A stretch of 64,000 nt of DNA from Phycomyces blakesleeanus NRRL 1555(-) (taxonomy: Eukaryota; Mucoromycota; Mucoromycetes; Mucorales; Phycomycetaceae). The stretch spans positions 961,545 through 1,025,544 of the forward strand of contig NW_017265147.1 in NCBI RefSeq assembly GCF_001638985.1, read 5' to 3'. The stretch's first letter is position 1. Each line of letters opens with the position of its first letter. The translations under genes and the position numbers were made by a program. A model generated the notes under the pieces. The model was not told the DNA's origin. It saw nothing but the letters and a program-made list of their open reading frames with translations, and made no database searches. Below, piece by piece: positions 61,727 to 64,000 of this stretch.

Positions 61727-63447
61727 ATGATAGCTCAACTGGCAAGTACCGATCAAAGCTTTATTGAAGCCTGGCTGTCCGTTCTAGTCTCTTCTGGGGC
61801 ATGTATTGTGGGTGGTATGAAGATAAATACATACATACATACACACCTTTCTATATCTTGATCTATCTTGATCTATGTCTATTTCTCGTTCTCGTTCTCT
61901 GTTTGTGCGGCGGGTGAGTGCCTGCACAAAGAGTGAGTTAGAGAGATGGCTAGATAGAGAAAGAGAAAATGAATAGAGGAACAGAGGGGAAAATGAAGTG
62001 TTTTCTTTATATTAGACTTTTCTCTTACTCTTACACACACACACACATATATATATATATAAATGAATGTATGAATTGAATGAACATGTTCAATGTAATC
62101 ATGCCAATGTCAATTCATTATACGTCTATTACAATTTCTACCTCTCACACCGTATGCATATTTGTGCTCTGAACCAATCTATCTATCTATTGGTCTTGTA
62201 GCTTCGATTGTATTTGTGGACAACTTTTGGCCGGCCTCGCACCCATCTGTTCTTAATAACCCCAGTTTTCTGTCGGCTGCTTTGGCATTAGCCTCGGGTG
62301 TTCTCTTGTTTTCTTCTCTGTCAACCTTACTGCCGGCCTCTCGTGCTCATCTCAAGAATGATTTTTTTGTGTACGCGAGTTATTTCCTAGGTGTCTGCCT
62401 GACCTTGACACTTACGTACGTCATTCAGTTTATTGCACCGGATGCAATTCATTCTTGCCATGGTGAGACAGACAGCAAGGCTAATGAGGAAACTGGTCTG
62501 AATGGATCGCATTCGAACACAAGAACTAAGAGCCAAAAGATAAAGTCAGGTGGCACTTATGGAATAATGACGACTGAGATTATATCACAGCAACAAGAGC
62601 GAGAAGAAGAAGAAGAAGAAGAAGAAGAAGAAGAAGAAGAAGAAGATGAACAAAAGATGGCGCGTGAATATTTTACAACTGGGATACAAACAGCTACGGC
62701 TATTGTGGTGCACAAGTTTCCAGAGGGGTTGATTATGTTTGTATCTAGTCAAGCATCTCCTCAACTGGGGTTGAATGTTGCGATTGCGGTCTGTATTCAT
62801 AATCTGATCGAGGGGTTTATGATTGCCTTGCCTCTCTATCTTGCCACCCAATCTCGCCGGTCTGCATTCGGATATGCAGCACTCTTGGGTGGACTATCAC
62901 AACCGATCGGAGCACTGGTGGGAATGATGGCCATCCATGGTGTGAATGAGGAAAAGGAAGATTGTGTTTTTGGGATAATTTTTGGGGTTGTGAGTGGGAT
63001 GATGTCGTTTATTGCAGTTCAAGTAAGTAAATTAAATTAAGGTAAATTAAAGTAAATTAAATTATATAAAAATAAAAATAAAGTAGAACACACCCTATTC
63101 ATACATTTTGTTACTTGATTTTATTTTATTTTATTTTTTTTGAAATACATAAAAATTATAATAATAATAATAATAGTAAGAATTTTTATTCAATAATTCA
63201 ATCAGACAAATCATTCATAAAACTAATATACAACTCACATGTATATTAAGAATATTACTGTTACTGTTACTGTTATTTATCTACAATTTACCTACAATTT
63301 CCTTTTTAATATATTTAGAGTATGCTGCCACAGGCTATCAAACTAGACACAGATCACCGTTTTGTTGCGCCTTTTTTCTTTATCGGTATCTTTTTGATCG
63401 GTTTAGCTTCGTTGCTCAAGACAGCATCAACACCAGCAGCGGGATGA
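61727..63447 (+). CDS. ZIP-family zinc transporter (Zrt3/ZIP-like)
   Basis: Imports Zn2+ or related divalent metals into the cytosol, from vacuole, ER or outside. Three exons (61727-61814, 62202-63022, 63319-63447) give 345 residues. Eight hydrophobic segments are visible. The metal-site signatures are HKFPEGLIMF (TM4) and HNLIEGFMIALPLYLAT (TM5), the second resembling yeast Zrt3 and bacterial ZupT. The cytosolic loop between TM3 and TM4, normally His-rich, carries a run of about 14 glutamates (62599-62646) instead. The exon 2/3 junction joins VQ to SMLPQAIK, and the C-terminal helix FFIGIFLIGLASLLK ends near the stop. The start ATG lies in a U/C-rich leader context. Confidence 0.9.
62599..62646 (+). 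repeat. (GAA)n repeat coding poly-Glu in the ZIP loop
   Basis: Near-pure GAA/GAG triplet run in the long cytosolic loop of the ZIP transporter; a likely site of length polymorphism. Confidence 0.9.
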
Positions 63448-64000
63448 CCCTTATTTTTTGTGGTCCTGCATTGGTCATTATTATAAATTGGATTGTTATT
63501 TTCTTACATATTTTGTTGTTGTTGTTGTTATCACTGTAGATTCTTACACCAATACATACACACAATTACATAGTTACATAATTAGATAGATAATAGTCAT
63601 CATAGTAAAATTACAGCCTTATTTACTTATTCACTATTATTGTTATTTGGTAATAAAATAAGAATATACTTCATGTAAAATATGAAAGAAAAAGTGCAAT
63701 ATTTTCTGTTGTTGTTTTTTGTTGTTTTTTCTTTTGATTGAAACAAGTAAATAGTAGCACTAGTCCAATATTAGACTCAAAAGCAGTAGTGGTTAGTCGT
63801 ACTAACAGTAAAAGTATATAGTAGAGTTAAAAGATCAAGAAACGCCCCTCACCCTCTTTTTTTATATATAAATAAATAAAGAATATTTATATAATATACT
63901 ATATAAATAAAAAAAAAATATTTATTTATTTAATTATTTAAAAAACGTCTCTGGAAAACAAAAAAAATCAAAAAAATCAAATCTCTCCTTCTTCTTTCAC
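63448..64000. other. 3' flank of ZIP gene
   Basis: AT-rich sequence with homopolymer and TA-rich tracts; no gene seen before the window ends. Confidence 0.55.

Overview
The window is nuclear DNA from a filamentous fungus, most likely an early-diverging (Mucoromycota-type) one. The evidence is AT-rich intergenic DNA full of simple repeats, short introns (mostly about 45-110 bp, GT-AG) with TAAT/TAAC-like branch sites, fungal-only genes (saccharopine reductase LYS9, the ERMES subunit MMM1), and a coilin gene, which the familiar yeasts lack. Species cannot be fixed from sequence alone. No rRNA, tRNA, CRISPR array or virus was seen. I resolved 21 protein-coding genes and reconstructed exon boundaries by hand. 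In every multi-exon model the exon phases close and the spliced length is a multiple of three, which is the main support for the models.

Layout. 1-3180: gene-poor AT-rich DNA. 3181-5753: long-chain acyl-CoA synthetase (+). 7665-9377: kelch-type membrane protein (-). 9706-10100: cytochrome c oxidase subunit COX8/COX7C (-). 12116-13835: LYS9 (+). 14287-16066: mitochondrial NAD-isocitrate dehydrogenase subunit IDH2 (+), convergent with DNAJC8 (-, 16291-17079). 18194-21111: PRP40 (+). 21753-25964: a PNUTS/LUMINIDEPENDENS-like PP1 regulator with a (Gln-Ala)44 tract (+). 26566-28052: MMM1 (-). 29432-30718: Gly/His-repeat GPI-type surface protein (+). 31481-34888: vacuolar/plasma-membrane type Ca2+-ATPase (-). 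35256-37816: CTD phosphatase FCP1 (-). 38619-39011: small secreted acidic protein (-). 41515-43982: coilin (+). 44240-44958: prefoldin subunit 6 (-). 45381-47061: eIF4E/4EHP-like protein (-). 47479-48411: AhpD-like protein (+). 48576-50315: Kes1-type oxysterol-binding protein (-). 50316-55770: AT-rich accessory stretch with one intronless membrane protein of unknown function and two inverted-repeat, MITE-like elements. 55771-58249: KRI1 (-). 58250-61726: gene-free. 61727-63447: ZIP zinc transporter (+).

Most genes are housekeeping. Several belong to RNA polymerase II transcription and splicing (DNAJC8, PRP40, the PNUTS-like protein, FCP1, coilin). Others serve mitochondria and metabolism (COX8, IDH2, LYS9, MMM1, acyl-CoA synthetase) or ion and lipid transport (Ca2+-ATPase, ZIP, OSBP). 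The most unusual points are the PNUTS-like gene (homeobox-like segment, TFIIS-like segment, RVRF motif, two micro-exons, three GC-AG introns), the coilin gene with a doubtful last intron, the orphan membrane protein beside inverted-repeat elements, and a GC-rich, hairpin-rich island near 41 kb that may encode a non-coding RNA.
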